Shown: in pieces, positions 12,601 through 23,440 of the stretch
How the letters are laid out: each line of letters starts with the position of its first letter
How positions within the stretch are numbered: the stretch's first letter is position 1
Assembly (NCBI GenBank): GCA_002633005.1
Contig: NMRA01000099.1
Coordinates: forward strand, 694,167 to 758,166
From: Phoronis australis
Taxonomy: Eukaryota > Phoronida > Phoronidae
DNA: 64,000 bases
Direction of reading: 5' to 3'
Program-made: the position numbers and the translations under genes
Notes under the pieces: generated by a model
What the model saw: only the letters and a program-made list of their open reading frames with translations
What the model was told of the DNA's origin: nothing
The model's database searches: none

Positions 12601-15600
12601 GCGAGCTTTTCCTGGCCACGTGCTTTTAACAAAGGTCAATTTCTTATAAGTCTTCAATTCACGGTTTTCACGTGTACAAAGACATTGAGAGAGAAGATCT
12701 GTACGGGAAAGATACAGTACAATCCCTTTGACAAGTACGCTGCGTCTGTTCTGAAAGGCCTGGCCATAATGGGACACAATCCTACCAAGATCAGCAAAAC
12801 TGCGTTCCTTTTTGAAGCACGGCGGAAGTTTGAAGCGTATCGTCACGGTTAAATACCGACATAACGGCGAAGCTCATGTTCTACAAATTCCGTGCTCAAT
12901 GACTTTTTTCAGGACTGTCTGTTCTTATTGATAAATTGAAGACAATACTGTAGAATTTTCGAACTGTAGGTAAGGCATTTTTCGCATGCACACGTTCATG
13001 GACTGGGCGCTTGTTTTAGTGAAGTCTGAAAATGTGTGAGAGGTTCTTATGGGGGCATGGGCGCTTATTAGGGTGAATACAGTAAGTTTCTATTAAGGAG
13101 ATGCCGATAGTTGTCCATTTTCATATGGATTTGATGTACTTTTGCACCACCTAGTGGCTATTGTATGTTTTTTGTTCCTGATAAGAAGACGTTGATTTGC
13201 TGACAAATTTGACAACTGTGATGCCTCCTGTTGGTGATCTTTGTCTTTTTTGCTTCTTCAGATTTATGTTGTTACTCCTTTGAAGGTTTTTTTTTGAAAT
13301 TTTGTAAGAATTATTTTATATATAAATGTGACTATGGCTACGTATGACTTTTGGACAGCTCTACCCCCTAGTGTCAAATTTTAGTTGTTATGTTTGCATC
13401 TGTATCTTCCGAGTTCTTTGACAATTTTTATTGAAATGTGGTCAGCAAGTTTCTGTTGTGATGGCGATAGCATTTATCCATTTTTGAATGGATTTGAGAT
13501 GTTCTGTGCCACCTGGTGTCCATTTTTGACACTAATAAACAACCCTAGAAGCACATTGTTTGTATTGCTGTCATGGGTGCATTTCAGCAGTCTGCGTTGC
13601 TCTTGTTAGATGAATTCAACATATTGTATGCCATCTGGTGGTCATTTTTAAAGCCCCGGTCTGTTATCGCCTTGTTTCTGGATGGTTCTGACTGCTGTGG
13701 ACCCCTAGTGGTAATTTGTTTGCCTGTGGCTCAATGTGTACCAAGTTCCTTGATGGTTTGTCATGTGTTTCTATTGAGTACTTGATGTGGATTTTGGAAC
13801 ACATGAAATCCCTGAGTTCTTTGATGGATGTTCATGAAATTAGGCAAATAACTTGACGTCATGGCACATGTCCAGTTTCAAACTTATTGACCTACATTGG
13901 GCCCCCTAGTGACTTACTTTTTTTGTGATGTTCTTTTTCCTCTATCTGGCAGACTACTTGAACAATCAGGAAAGGTGGTAGGTGCATTCCGATCGAGGAG
14001 GGCATTTTTGACTTGCTTTACTCCATAGAGGCCATTGCAAGTTTCCTAGCGTTGATTCCTCTAGTGAGAATGTTTAAAATAACGATTATCTCTTGTATGT
14101 GCATTTTATGCTTTGCGCATGGTGGGTGGATAGGAACGCGACGTGTTACTCTTGATAAAGTTGTATTAACCCAACATCAGTGAGTCAAAATTGGAAAACT
14201 TCAAAGTACTAGCAAGTAAAATATGATAATGAACGAAGTGGTTAATCAAGCCTACAGTACCTTAAAAATAGCTGCTCCATTCTTACCTAAGTGCAGAAAA
14301 CTAAATGAGTAAACTTATCTTGTTTTGCGACACACTGCCCAATTAACTATTAGTCTCTGAAAAATATATTGTAAACGCGCAAACTTGAATTTTTATGAAC
14401 ACGTTTTAGCTAGATTAGAGTGAATGAAATCTTGAGATGTTCACAAAAACAGTTCAGTGAATGTCATTTTGGACCAGATCCTTCAGTAAACACCAATTTA
14501 ATATGATTTGCGTTGAATTTACATAACCTATGTTTCTGGTTCTACTGAGGTTAGAACCTCTGCAGATCCTGTTTTAATTTACATAGTCATGGAATTTATG
14601 AGGTGAAGGCTTCCATTATTAGTGTCATGAATTGCGATTTTATGGTTTTCCCAAACATATTTTTAATCAATTGTACAACCATGCCTCTCTCCGGAAGTGA
14701 TGCTCATGACCCAAATAATTCTCTGCCAGCTTTGTTTTAGGTGTACTTTGAACTGTGTTCGACACTGACTGCATCATTGTGTATGTCAGCTTTTAACAAG
14801 TTAGATCGTTATTTGCCTTTCTCCGAGTCTTATGTAGTATGCCTGGAAGTTGTTGAGTACCAATTTCCAGTGGATTACAAAGATCTGTTGGAGTTGGGCT
14901 CAACGTATCAAGAATATAGTGTTGCCCGTTCATGCCGCAGCTAAAACTACTCAAAACTATCGCTCGTGCGGCAAGCATTTCTTGCCATTCCGGAAGGGAA
15001 ATGTCTGCAGATATTATGAAGTTACCTGCTAAACATGTTGAAGATCAAAGATGCCATTGTTGGTATTTGTCGTCTGTGCTCGGTCGTCACGCGCTTGCAA
15101 TGCTTTTTGAAACGTGAAGCGTCGTGAGCTGCAGCTACTGTATTGACTCCAGGCTATGAATTTGTCAACCATGCGTGTGAGCAGTCTCGTCTAAGGGCAG
15201 CAACCAACGCAGTTTCAACATGAGCGTAAATCGTGTTTATGTGGTTGCTGACTCCAGCCATATCCCATCCACTACAGATAAAACAGTGGCGAAGTCCCAC
15301 CCAACTCTGCTCTAGTTCAAACTAACCAAGTAATTATGGAAATTTGTGGAACGTAGTATACAATCAGCAGTGTCCACAGTGGATCGTCGCACAAACCAAA
15401 GCTGGTAGGAATGATTCGGGCAGTGAACGTGACATCCGAAATGACCCATGCATAATGATTAGAACAAGGAAATTTACTTAATTTGTCTAGGGTAAGCAGA
15501 AAATTGTAACTTAGCCAGAAATAACACTAAAAACTGTTGCCATCCCCTAAAACCTTTCCAGCTGGAATTAATCTTGAAATGTGACAGAATTTTGGATGCA

Positions 15601-16031
15601 TCATTATATGCATTTAAAAATTCTGATTCGATTTAGAGACATCCTTTGATGGAAAACCATCACCAAAAAGCAGTTTTAAACATCTATACAATTTCTGCAT
15701 GTTGACATGGTCACTAATTCCTTCAAAAATCAGTTGAGACGATTGATATTTCATTGCCGATGTATCACTGGCACGCAATCCTCGGGAGTACAAAGGTATT
15801 GGTTTATCTTCAAAGTTTTGCCATCTGTTGAATGTTGGCAGTACTATGACTCCATCTATCTCATCTAGATTTTTGCGGACATACCCGGGCACCTCCGTGT
15901 TCATGGCGGAGTGTCTGGGTAAGGTTAAGCTGGCCTAGCATGTATTCAATTTTTACTTGTAACTGTAGTTTAAAACCTTTCCTTTTGCAGGTCCTCAAAA
16001 AGTTCAGGTTTATCAAGAAGATTCATCTTAA
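7661..16031 (+). CDS. NUFIP2-like RNA-granule protein, 5' end not found
   Basis: Coding exons are 7661-9652, 11043-11075 and 15991-16031, all in phase 1 to 1, ending at TAA 16029-16031. They give about 688 residues. No start codon lies in the first exon frame upstream of a plausible start, so at least one 5' exon is missing. The protein is low-complexity: Ser/Lys-rich with a run of basic residues near residue 110, a FPALS motif and a ISYAQIAA motif. Near the C-terminus it has KYLVFLDGSYE and then FNLVDVVGHLTREWNRV, ending in SPQKVQVYQEDSS. The order SYA, VFL..YE, F(D/N)L..T(K/R)E and a Pro-Lys-x-x-x-x-Tyr tail matches vertebrate NUFIP2, a cytoplasmic FMRP-interacting, stress-granule RNA-binding protein. 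That match is from memory of the family, without an alignment. A diverged paralogue or another disordered protein remains possible. Confidence 0.55.
11043..11075 (+). CDS. 33-bp micro-exon of the NUFIP2-like gene
   Basis: The acceptor tttggttttag ends at 11042 and the donor gtaagt starts at 11076. The exon is in phase 1 at both ends and encodes (E)WNRVQEMLKK. It completes the block begun at the end of the large exon, FNLVDVVGHLTR. In NUFIP2 the corresponding stretch also runs from Phe-Asp-Leu through Thr-Lys-Glu into a short helix. Skipping it would keep the frame and remove 11 residues. Confidence 0.65.
11211..13960 (+). repeat. Degenerate tandem array, ATGAAATTTGGCA family
   Basis: Units of about 125-145 bp each carry a core like GATCTTCATGAAATTTGGCA. 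Cores are visible near 11310, 11438, 11580, 11722, 11848, 11995, 12118, 13290, 13425 and 13830. They are followed by TTTTGGAC and CCCCTAGTGG segments. A head module (ATATGTGGGTG, then GTCATCTCTGTCT) appears at about 11224 and again at about 11918, so two copies seem joined. A perfect hairpin CACCCACATAT/ATATGTGGGTG lies at 11211-11234. The frames that cross the array have no conserved protein. The array sits in the second intron of the NUFIP2-like gene and is split by the element at 12142-13082. Confidence 0.75.
12142..13082. mobile_element. Complete 941-bp TA-flanked inverted-repeat transposon
   Basis: The left tip is CTGTATACACCCTAATAACC. The right tip on the minus strand is CTGTATTCACCCTAATAAGC, 18 of 20 matching and continuing into CGCCCA. 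TA lies outside both ends (12140-12141 and 13083-13084). Removing the element and one TA restores an array unit (GGCAAATAAGTTTCT) like its neighbours, which fixes the borders. Overlapping antisense open frames at 12571-12852 (plus strand: DKYAASVLKGLAIMGHNPTK) are too short for a transposase. The element is non-autonomous or internally deleted and may carry a captured fragment. Confidence 0.85.
15614..15904 (-). CDS. Orphan antisense open frame, 96 residues
   Basis: The frame runs from ATG at 15902-15904 to a stop at 15614 and stays open a little upstream (LPRHSA before the Met), where a possible acceptor cttacccag sits at about 15915. The composition looks coding: VRKNLDEIDGVIVLPTFNRW near the start and MQKLYRCLKLLFGDGFPSK near the end. 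No family was recognised. It lies antisense in the last intron of the NUFIP2-like gene, 86 bp before its last exon. It could be a real exon of an unseen minus-strand gene, a transposon remnant, or chance. Confidence 0.25.
   Translation of the reverse strand: MNTEVPGYVRKNLDEIDGVIVLPTFNRWQNFEDKPIPLYSRGLRASDTSAMKYQSSQLIFEGISDHVNMQKLYRCLKLLFGDGFPSKDVSKSNQNF
15991..16031 (+). CDS. Last coding exon of the NUFIP2-like gene
   Basis: A strong pyrimidine tract and cag end at 15990. The exon enters in phase 1 and encodes SPQKVQVYQEDSS before TAA. The Pro-x-Lys-Val-x-Val-Tyr-x-Glu pattern matches the extreme C-terminus of NUFIP2, which is the main reason for this choice over other acceptors in the 4.9-kb intron. 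The 3' UTR continues from 16032. AATAAA candidates on this strand are at 19854 and 21421, and ATTAAA is at 18431. None can be chosen. Confidence 0.6.
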
Positions 16032-19000
16032 GTTCAGAAATGTCCATCTCCTGTTTTAATTGCAACCATGCTGACAACCCGAGTACCTGCCTCTAGCCAT
16101 TATGGCGAAGATTTGTATCTCATTGTGTACAGAATGTGCAAGACTGCTCCTGCGACTGTTTTGTGCTACTGTTAAGAAGTGCTGTGGATGATGGAACCAG
16201 GATGGCATGTTCTACCACTCAGACAGGTTTAAGAAGGCAGTGCTCGGTACTGCCCTGGATGTATCTAGACAGTCTACACCTGCTGGGTGGATATCAAGGC
16301 ATACCTTAATCATCCATCATCGTAGTGGCTGTGAAATGGAACGTGTAGTGGAAATAGATGTGCTTTACTGGTTGTGCAGAGTGGAGAGAAGAAAATCTCG
16401 TATCTGAAGTCATGTCTGAGGCTTGTTTACAGAAAATACTTTTGGCCTTAGACTACTTCTTAAAGTCAGGAGTCTATGCTTTGGATTTTTCGAAAGTTAT
16501 TTGCTTACTTGTCACACTTAATGTGCGTTTCGTTAACAGTTTTTGGTCAGAAGAAATGAACTTGCGGACTAGAGTTCTCATAAACATTGTTTTTAGTTAT
16601 ACTGTTAGTAGTCTAACTCAAGACCTTTCGAGAAACAGGCCTGGGTATTGAGAGTTGTTGGCAGTGCTGTGATTTCTCACTGAGGCGTTTTGTAACACAA
16701 AGTCATTGACTCTTTTATTTGGTGTGTCGGGGCAATGCGTTTCCCAGTCATTGGCCATTGGCAAATAAGAATAGATAAGCACGCAAGACTACGGTAGCCG
16801 CTGCCCAGTTTCGCACATTTAAAAAATGTGGGCATGTGAGACATGAGGACAATAACATACTGCCACTGCTGAGAATTGTGTGAAAGGACGAGAGTGTGAA
16901 TACATAAAACAGGCAAACCTTTGGTACTAGTTAACATAACTTGATAGAATTCCCGATCAGTTATTGAAAATGGTGGACAAAAGTAATGTAGTCAACTGAC
17001 TATAGGCGTATTCCAAAAAGAGAAATTGATGCGATTATATCAACTTAAAGACTCACGCAGTGGCATCTTTGAAAATATTGTGTTGGTTCCTCTGTTTGGT
17101 GGAATCCTTTGTTTTTTAATACAGTGAGTTAGCATTCCTTAATGCACGAGATAGACCCATGGACTATGTCGATCATTTCAATGAAGATTCATTGCTGTTA
17201 GCTTGATATATGTATTCTTGTTTGCATTTAGCGATTTCGGTTTAACCCAATTAACGCTGTGTGGGTCTTTAATGTTTGAAACACGTGAGCTATTATAAAC
17301 TGCTCAATTGTATTTTGGGTTGAGTTCAAACCACTGATAGCGTCGAGAAGTCTTGGCGCATGCATCGCAAATGATAAACATTTTGGGTGTTAGATACTTT
17401 TACTGACTTGCTAGGTTCTTCTCTTGCAATTGCGTGATCTCGCAAAATTCTCAAGACTTGTGTTACAGATTACATCCAGGGTGACCTGGGCAGCAACAAA
17501 CAGTTGCACATTGTTGCTTGTGTAAATAAGACGGAATATCCCTGCTGTTGCTGGGGATTATTCTGATTGTCATTATAAGTGTCTGGCAAATTATGGAGCA
17601 TAATAATATATGCTGACACTTTTCACACCATAACGAGTCATCCCTATGCAGGGATTACCAGGAGAAACATCTGTAGATATTCAAACACATAAGTGTTTCA
17701 GCTCAATCACCCATTCTTACGTTGTACAAACTTGATTTGATGTGGCAGTAGTTGAGACTACTTTCCTGTGTTTTCTTCCTTTTCCCCAAGATGTAGTCCG
17801 CCTAATTTACTAATGAATTGCTATTTCTAGTCAGTAGCTAGTGAATGTGGAATTTGTAGCTTAACTACAATGCCTTAGCTTTCTGAATAAGCTGGTCATG
17901 AAGTTTTCAAATCCTGAATAACGCTCTCTGCTAACTTTCTAGTTGGGGATTTTAAAGATGTGTTATTCCAATGGAAGTTGTATAAATCTAATCTGCCGTG
18001 ACTGAAATGTCTATAACTATGGCCATTGTGTTATCATGGCAGCTACTGTGAAGTTAATTGAAACTCTGTAATCACAAATCGAATATATTAACTTGTTGAA
18101 TGAATGTGCCAGCATACAAGACAGTAGTCCCTGCAAAAAAATTCTGTTTTTGTGTCCTTGTACTTGATTGTTTTCTGGAATGCTTTTCCATTTACATTTC
18201 TGTTGTTCGAGTGTCAAAATTGTTTTCCTTGTCCATTACCTTGAGGAGCAAGTGGTGTTTTGGTAGCTTTCAAGATAGCTAGCAGCAGCGTAGCATTCAA
18301 TTTCAGTATCATCTTTATTATAAACGTTGCTGTAGGAAACCTTGTTCTGGAAAAAGCCGATAGTTTTGCTGCTTAATAGCTGATTGAAAACAACTCCTGG
18401 TGTGAATGGTTGCAGTTGAAAGAGGCACATATTAAATAATCCGTTTTATTTGAGCTTAATTCATCAATTAGCTGGCACGATCAAACCTGTTGAAGGAAAA
18501 ATCTAGCCTCAGATGACTTGATGGGGTGAACAGGTATTGACAGTGCAATGAGCTATGCTCATTGGGCAGTACTAGTTGTGACCCTGTGACCTTTTCCATT
18601 TGAAAATTTAGCTTATTTGTTGACTTTGTAGTTAAGAAGCAGAATCTGAAAGCCAACTACTGTCTTGGTGCAATGGTAAGGAATTAACGGATCCAGGCCT
18701 AAGTAATGGGTCCATACACTTGTATGTGATGCTTTTTACTGTGTTGTAATTGTGTATAATTTTGTGTTTCTAAACTTGTTAATTTATCATTTATTTTTCA
18801 CATAGTGAAATCTTCTTGTTAATGAACGTGGGAAGCATTTTTAAATAGTGGCGTTCAACTATTAGAGGCATGGAACAGGAAAAACACTAAATTGGGATAT
18901 TCTGAGTGGTTCTCTGCCACTGAAACAATTCAACCTGCTCACCAGGTATTTTGAATTTCTGTTGATGTCAAAACATTTTTCCTCTAGTTTCCAATTAAAA

Positions 19001-20837
19001 AAAAAAAACTATCTTCCAACTGCTTGCCATTTTGTCAATTTTCTCCCACAAGGCAAGACGTAGACCTAAAAAATTTGACCTTTGACCTTTGATGTAAACA
19101 AAACAATGACGACTTAAAGCGTCAGGCAGTCCGATAAAAGTCCTAACTGTTTGAAATTAATTATAAGGGCATCGTAGTATTGAAATATAGTGCCCTTGGA
19201 ATTATTTTTAGAAAATTGCTTGCTTCACTGGCATGTCTTGTACTGTGCTGGTGACCTCTGGTTAGGAGTGCGCTGAGAAATAATCTCCCGTTAATATTCA
19301 TCTTGGATACATGTTATCAAGGGCCTGAGCTGCAGGCTTGAAACGTTATGCTCAATTAACTAAATGTCTCCTAGGAAGTAACTTTTCTCCTTTGTCACAG
19401 GAGACAACGATGAACACTTGTCAGTTTGCTGTTTGTCGAATGGTTGTGAGCACACGCACGCATTTATGTAGGTGGATGGGAGATTATAAACTTTATGGTG
19501 AATACACGACTACAGAGTTTTCCTTTGTGCGTATTTCAAAAATCATGAATTTTGTGATTTTTTGTGGAAATTAACTCACGAGAAAGTGAATAACTCTGTA
19601 GTAGATGTTGCAAGATGATACTTTAGTCAGGAATTGTTTAAAAGATATTTTTGATGAGGTTTCATGTTCCATGCCTCTTTAAGATGAAAAATTTCTGCAG
19701 CCATCCGTCAGTTAGTGTTCAGAATGGGGCTCTTTTAGAGCTTTTCACATTGCCGTTCTCGTGTACAATTTAAATATTGGTGTTTCTGCAAAGCAGGGAA
19801 GAGTTTCTTCTATTGTAATGTTTTAGTTCTTGAGCGTAAATGCTTAATTGTGAAATAAATTGACTGGAAAGTTGAGGAGCTTTTATAGATGTGTATTTTC
19901 CGAGGTGGAAGGTTTTAGGTTTCTACTGCGAAACTCCTCAGCCGAGACATTTGTCGACATTTTGTACGCGTTCTTGAAAATTAAATTGTCCTGCTCGTGC
20001 TGTTTTCCAGTTCTTGTAAAATTGAGAAAAATATGAGAAAACCTGTTAAACGTGCTGTCTACAGTTGTGAAAATGAGTGAAAATTTTGTTGTAAATATGT
20101 ATGATGAACAGTTTAAATTGACACAAATTATATTTAGGGTTATTTTCAAATGATCTATTGTGTCTTATGTGAATGCAACAAGAGTGATCATTGTGTTTAG
20201 TATTGGAAAATAGTTGCCAAGGATGAATACTGCGCGATTGTCTTGTATGCTTTAATTTAATGGCCTTTCCAGGTTGAGACACTGAAGGACGGTCACTTTT
20301 TTAACAAATAGTCACCACCAGCGGTCAGTCTTGACCAAATGACCCACCAGATAACACAGGGCCTGGACACCATTTCTTACCAGAAAAACTCTAGGTCATA
20401 CTTTGGTGGTAAGATCGAGAAGGGATAAATTCCATAATCATACTGCTTGTTGATGAGTTCAGTGGCACACCCATGTCTAGTCAAGCACACCAAGGTTTGT
20501 TTTTCTCCTGAAGTCTTTCCCACTCTGTTTTTAGTATCGGATCAAATTAAGTCTACAGTTCCAAGTAATATAGCTTAATTCATTATTCTGGGTCAGATTC
20601 CCACTCTTAGCCAGTTGGAGTGGTACACTCTGAAAAAATGTCAAATTTCGTGTTCGGTGATTGGTCAATTTTTGTGGTGTCCTCTCCTGGGTGTTGGCTA
20701 AGAAAACGACGGATTGTTCACCAAAGTTCAGACAATCTGATAGTGGCAATTGCTTTACTTATTGTGTTAATATGTACAGGTCAGGAGCACTATCTACATC
20801 TACACGGCAGAATTACAAGGTTAATTTATTCTTTACT

Positions 20838-21080
20838 TATTTAGCACACAAAATAACCGACAAGTGAAATTTTATTTTGTCAAATTTCTCCATAAAAGAA
20901 AAGATTAATAACATTTTAGTCTATTACCAGCGTGGTTTGTTGTATGTGGGTGTCGTAAAACATAATTTGGTTATAAGTTTGGAGCATTGGTAACAAGGTA
21001 GTTTTGAAAAATAGAAAAAAAAAACAATTTTGGCGATTAAAATTACAATTTTGGCGATTATTTTTGTGCGAAGTAAGTTG
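20838..21080. repeat. Dispersed element fragment (GCACACAAAATAA family)
   Basis: TTAGCACACAAAATAACCGA followed by CAAGTGAAATTTTATTTTGT is echoed near 33954 (cacacaatatggcggacaag) and near 40442 (ttagcacacaaaataattg). AATTTTGGCGATTA occurs twice at about 21028-21062. This is a small non-coding repeat with poorly defined ends. Confidence 0.45.
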
Positions 21081-22341
21081 AGAATTACCATGGTTGGTGT
21101 CTGTGTAACTTAAGGGGCCAAGAATGTTCCAGAATACATTGGTCTGTGCCAAACTGAGTTGTGAGTAATAATTGTAGGTGTTAAAGTATCTAATGGGGGG
21201 TGGGGTTTCTGGTCAGTTGGGTACTTTTCATCCAAACAGCTCCGTCTTGTGAGCTGTCGTAGTTCATTTTTATATAAAAAATACCAGAAATTTTGTTATG
21301 TGTATACAACGAGAATGGCTAGCCTCATTTGGTTCCTAAAATGATCAAATTGGGAACTTCACATTGTTTTGTTGAAGAATTGTTTGACATTATCACTGTG
21401 TATGGAACTGTTGTTGGTTCAATAAATGACTGAGACTTCAGACGTTGCTCTTATTCAAATGCAGGCAGTCATGTGCTGCCACCTAGGGGTTAAAACAAGA
21501 CTTAGTTATAGATTTGTGATTTGCTATTATTTACTGTGAGTGTTCTCTTATGGGCATAAATGGGTTTGCTATCAACTTGGCTTTAACAACTAAGCATAAA
21601 TGATTTTTTATTCATTGCCTGGCAAATTGTGGCATTTCAAACATTACTTTTGAGCCTTTGAGCAACTTTTCAAAAAACAAGATCTTACTGGAAACTGATG
21701 CACCTGTTTCTTTTTAGTCAGTGAGCACAGGTCTCAAAATGAGTGGCCTGTTTCAAGAAATCTGACTAGGCCGAGACTAATTTTAAGCTGAAGTCAGTTT
21801 TAAAATAAAACTTAAGTTAATCTTTAATCCATTTCGAGAGAGTGATGCAAGTTTGACTTAAAGATTCCGGTTTTACCTTACACAATTGACACCAATGAAG
21901 CATTAGCACGTGACAAAACGAGGACTGGTTGAAATCATCAAAACAGGGTTTAGTATACTTTTAAGTACAAGGTGTTGTTTTACTTAAGGTGGAACCCTGG
22001 TTCTTGAATATGGTGAATTCACATTGCTTACATATGAGAATAGCCTAGATGAATGGAGTTCCTTGACTGCACAGGAAGATTTACTGTTGATAAAAAGATT
22101 TTTTGCTCGCTTGAAGTATGCAACAACTGTGACTTGACCTCATTTGGCAATGCGTGGGACTTTAATGTACAAAAAGATTTTCCAAATGCTAAGGGGTCAA
22201 ATTACCTTGTTGGCTGATACACCCGTACATGTTACAAGTTGACATAAAGTCCGTGTCACATTTTTATTAGCGCCCTCTACGAAAACCATTGTTTGGTTAA
22301 TGTTTTGGGTTGAAAGCCTTTGTTTTGGGATTATGATGGAT

Positions 22342-22624
22342 GAGTTAAAGTGGAACTTGCAGACTATTGGTAATAACTTATGTCTGTGATTTCTAGGCCA
22401 AGTTACTTAGAAACACAACATATGACGATGATGTGGATATGAAGTGGGTTGAAAATTGCCAAATGTTTAAAGAAGAGTTTGTTTTGTGGTGAAAATGATC
22501 CACAGCAAACCACTGAACTGTGTCCAGTAAATATCGTGACGTGGTGCTAGGGAATAACGCTGCACAATGCGGCCTATGTGAGCCAGCGAGGTACGTCATT
22601 AGTGCAAAGGTCACCTATTTGCAG
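22342..22624 (-). repeat. Dispersed repeat, about 283 bp, minus copy
   Basis: Its minus strand matches 44379-44655 on the plus strand nearly end to end. Shared stretches include ACATTTGGCAATTTTCAAC, ACTTCATAT and the end GCAAGTTCCACTTTAA. Frames in both copies give similar peptides (NIWQFSTHFI) but no known domain. No terminal inverted repeat was seen. Confidence 0.75.
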
Positions 22625-23382
22625 AATTTTTTGTTGTCACGTGCATTTTTTAGTTTAGATTGCGTTAAACTAGGACTGTCGTTTAGTTCCTGCTATACTA
22701 GGGAGCATGCAAGCACACTTTCAAGGTCCCTAATTGCCGGTATACATGGTGAAAAAATGGACTGCTTGGAGTTCATTGATAGCATCATCAGGAAGATTGA
22801 CTCTTGCTAAATTGATTTCTTCTAGATGGAAGTGAATGAGATTTTAGCTCTATTGCTGCTGGAGTCTAAGATGATTTTGATGAGTGTACGAAAAAACAAA
22901 CTTGTACCCGGGGGTCATTGCTATATCATGGGGTAAATGTTCAGTTCTTAGGGCAAATAATCAATTCGTAAGGCAACAAGGTTGAGAAAATTTGACAGCT
23001 GCTGAGGGAATGAGGGAAAGTTGACATGAATGTAAATGATATCTCACCAGCTCCCAATGTTGCAGCTTTAGATTAATCCCTTTTGGTGTGCTTCAAGTAT
23101 CAGTGTGCCTTGTACTTTGTTTGTTATTTACAATCTGTTAAACCATTGTATAGTATACCCACTGTCTCTGGTACTGTTGAATTGCATTTGTACAATAGAA
23201 ACACTGCAAGGAATGCATTCAATTAACTCCCTATTGATCCCTCTAACCACACTGGAATCCCTCACTTTGACTACCTGAAAAACTAATGACCAGGGAATGG
23301 GATATTCAGCCTTGGATTAGATATTTATTGGGTATGGTAATTCTTCAGTCACTGTGCACCTGGGAGATTCTAAATTATTGAT

Positions 23383-23440
23383 GGGGGGGGGGGGGCCACT
23401 AGAAAATTAGNGGGGGGTGCCACTAGAAAATTAGAAACGA
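23383..23440 (+). repeat. Poly-G tract with ambiguous base and local duplication
   Basis: A run of 13 or more G is followed by CCACTAGAAAATTAG, a single n at 23411, another G run and a second CACTAGAAAATTAG. The n between two near-identical copies suggests unresolved homopolymer length or a collapsed short duplication in the assembly. Confidence 0.85.
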
